64,000 bases of DNA from Taeniopygia guttata (taxonomy: Eukaryota; Chordata; Aves; Passeriformes; Estrildidae), in NCBI RefSeq assembly GCF_048771995.1, contig NC_133026.1, positions 62,125,001 to 62,189,000 on the forward strand. The letters run 5' to 3'. Below are positions 63,090 through 64,000 of the stretch, one piece after another. Under the pieces are notes generated by a model. That model made no database searches. It was not told the origin of the DNA and worked only from the letters and a program-made list of their open reading frames with translations. Every line of letters begins with the position of its first letter. Within the stretch, counting starts at the first letter, position 1. A program made the position numbers and the translations under genes.

Positions 63090-63376
63090 CTTTACTTTTT
63101 ACAGGGGCACTTAGTGACAGGACAAAGGGCAATGGGTTCAATCTAAGTGCGAGCAAGTTTAGATTAGATAGTAGAAATAAATTCTTTACTGTGAGGGTGA
63201 TGAGACACTAGAACAGGTTACCTAGAGAAGTTCGTGGATTTGCCATCCCTGGAAAAGTTTAAGGTCAGATTGGATGGTCTGGTGGAAAGTGTTCCTGCCC
63301 ATCCATGGCAGGCGATTTGGAACTAGATAATCTTTAAGGTCCCTTTCAACCCAAACCATTCTATGATTCTGTGATT
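63090..63376 (+). mobile_element. CR1 retrotransposon, 5'-truncated 3' end
   Basis: The plus strand follows the avian CR1 3' end in order: a GTGACAGGACAAAGGGCAAT-like block, TAGAAATAAATTCTTTACTG, the ACTAGAACAGGTTACCTAGA block, a CATCCCTGGAAAAGTTTAAG block, AACTAGATAATCTTTAAGG, and finally CCATTCTATGATTCTGTGATT, the terminal octamer repeat. About 290 bases with an intact 3' terminus, plus orientation, non-coding. It lies within the presumed DUSP22 intron 3. Confidence 0.95.
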
Positions 63377-64000
63377 AGAAGCATGGGTTAACACATCACA
63401 CACAAGAGGACACATCACGTCCTCTGCAGAGGCAGGTCAGAGCATTTGTTCTGTTCTGGTTAATACCATAACCAAGCAATCAGAAACACCAGACATCTAC
63501 TGGTCTCAGCATCCCTCATGCAAACAGCTCAGCATTGAAAGCTCCAAGCAGTCTTCATCCTCTCCTCCCTACCACCTGCCGTGACAGGAACGTGCTTCCC
63601 TCGACACAGCTCAGGTGTGATGAACAAGTCGAACTGTGAACTAATTTAGTGCATCACCACAGCAGCCTCTGCCAGGGGTGCCCCGTCACAAAGGCCTGGC
63701 CTGACACACTTTAAAAGAGACTTTGTGGAAGTCTGTTGGTGGCTTCTTAGTGGGCTATCGGGATAATATTTGAAAAATAAGCCAGAGTTCCCAACTTCAC
63801 AAGCAGAATCAATGCCCGACAGGGCATTACTTCAAACTAGAATCATCTGGTGCTGCTACACCTGAAAGAAAAATGGGAGTTGTTTTGGTCAGCATGATCT
63901 ACTGAAACATCTCATGAGGGGAAACCCTTACCATGAAAAGACAGTGAAACATCACAGAGGAAAGTAAAGGTTTTTTTTGTTAGAAGAAGTGCTTGTACAC
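63377..64000. other. Right-edge DNA, nothing recognised
   Basis: Presumed continuation of DUSP22 intron 3. No exon or repeat family is seen. Confidence 0.5.

Noticed and set aside
56729..64000. DUSP22 exons 1-3
   Set aside because: I looked for the conserved segments preceding residue 47 on the minus strand and found none. The corresponding human intron is very long, so they are most likely beyond the window.
1..64000. CRISPR arrays, operons, tRNA or rRNA genes
   Set aside because: No regularly spaced repeats, no cloverleaf sequence with A and B boxes that I could recognise, and the genome is plainly vertebrate with spliced genes.

Overview
The window is nuclear DNA of a vertebrate, almost certainly a bird. 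Genes are split by GT-AG introns, and intergenic DNA is sparse in repeats. The only recognisable interspersed elements are CR1 retrotransposon relics, which show the avian 3' end followed by the ATTCTATG-type octamer repeat. No bacterial, phage or CRISPR feature is present. Most open reading frames in the window are chance frames in non-coding DNA.

Two protein-coding genes can be reconstructed exon by exon, both on the minus strand. (1) IRF4 (interferon regulatory factor 4) is complete. A CpG-island promoter with a TATA element lies near 25.5 kb, a non-coding exon 1 ends at 25412, and eight coding exons run from 23745 down to the stop codon at 11672. The joined frame is 1,341 nt (446 residues), and every splice phase agrees. 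A 3' UTR follows, with a consensus miR-125 site at 11309-11316 and several poly(A) signals. (2) DUSP22 (dual-specificity phosphatase 22/JKAP) is represented by its last four exons (56728 down to 46604). They carry the general acid Asp, the HCxxGxxRS catalytic loop and the C-terminus. The first ~46 codons, including the start, should lie beyond the right edge. The order DUSP22 then IRF4, same orientation, matches human 6p25. The next gene there, EXOC2, is not visible at the left edge.

Layout. 1-8 kb: intergenic DNA with a long pyrimidine-biased stretch (2.66-3.54 kb), T/G and (CA)n low-complexity tracts, a perfect 11-bp inverted repeat and an orphan CpG island (4.86-5.22 kb). 8-11.67 kb: IRF4 3' UTR and flank. 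11.67-25.5 kb: IRF4. 24.5-26.45 kb: promoter CpG island with an exact kappa-B consensus site. 26.5-46.6 kb: intergenic region with two CR1 fragments and A-rich tracts. 46.6-56.7 kb: DUSP22 exons 4-7. 56.7-64 kb: DUSP22 intron 3, with a 40-bp tandem duplication and a CR1 3' end.

The two genes do not form one pathway operon-style. IRF4 is a lymphoid and melanocyte transcription factor and DUSP22 is a JNK/Lck-pathway phosphatase. They are a conserved syntenic pair, and the 21 kb between the IRF4 promoter and the DUSP22 3' end is where IRF4 distal regulation would be sought. I found no convincing new biological system. The most checkable oddities are the orphan CpG island, three perfect inverted repeats, the tandem duplication, and the miR-125 and kappa-B sites.
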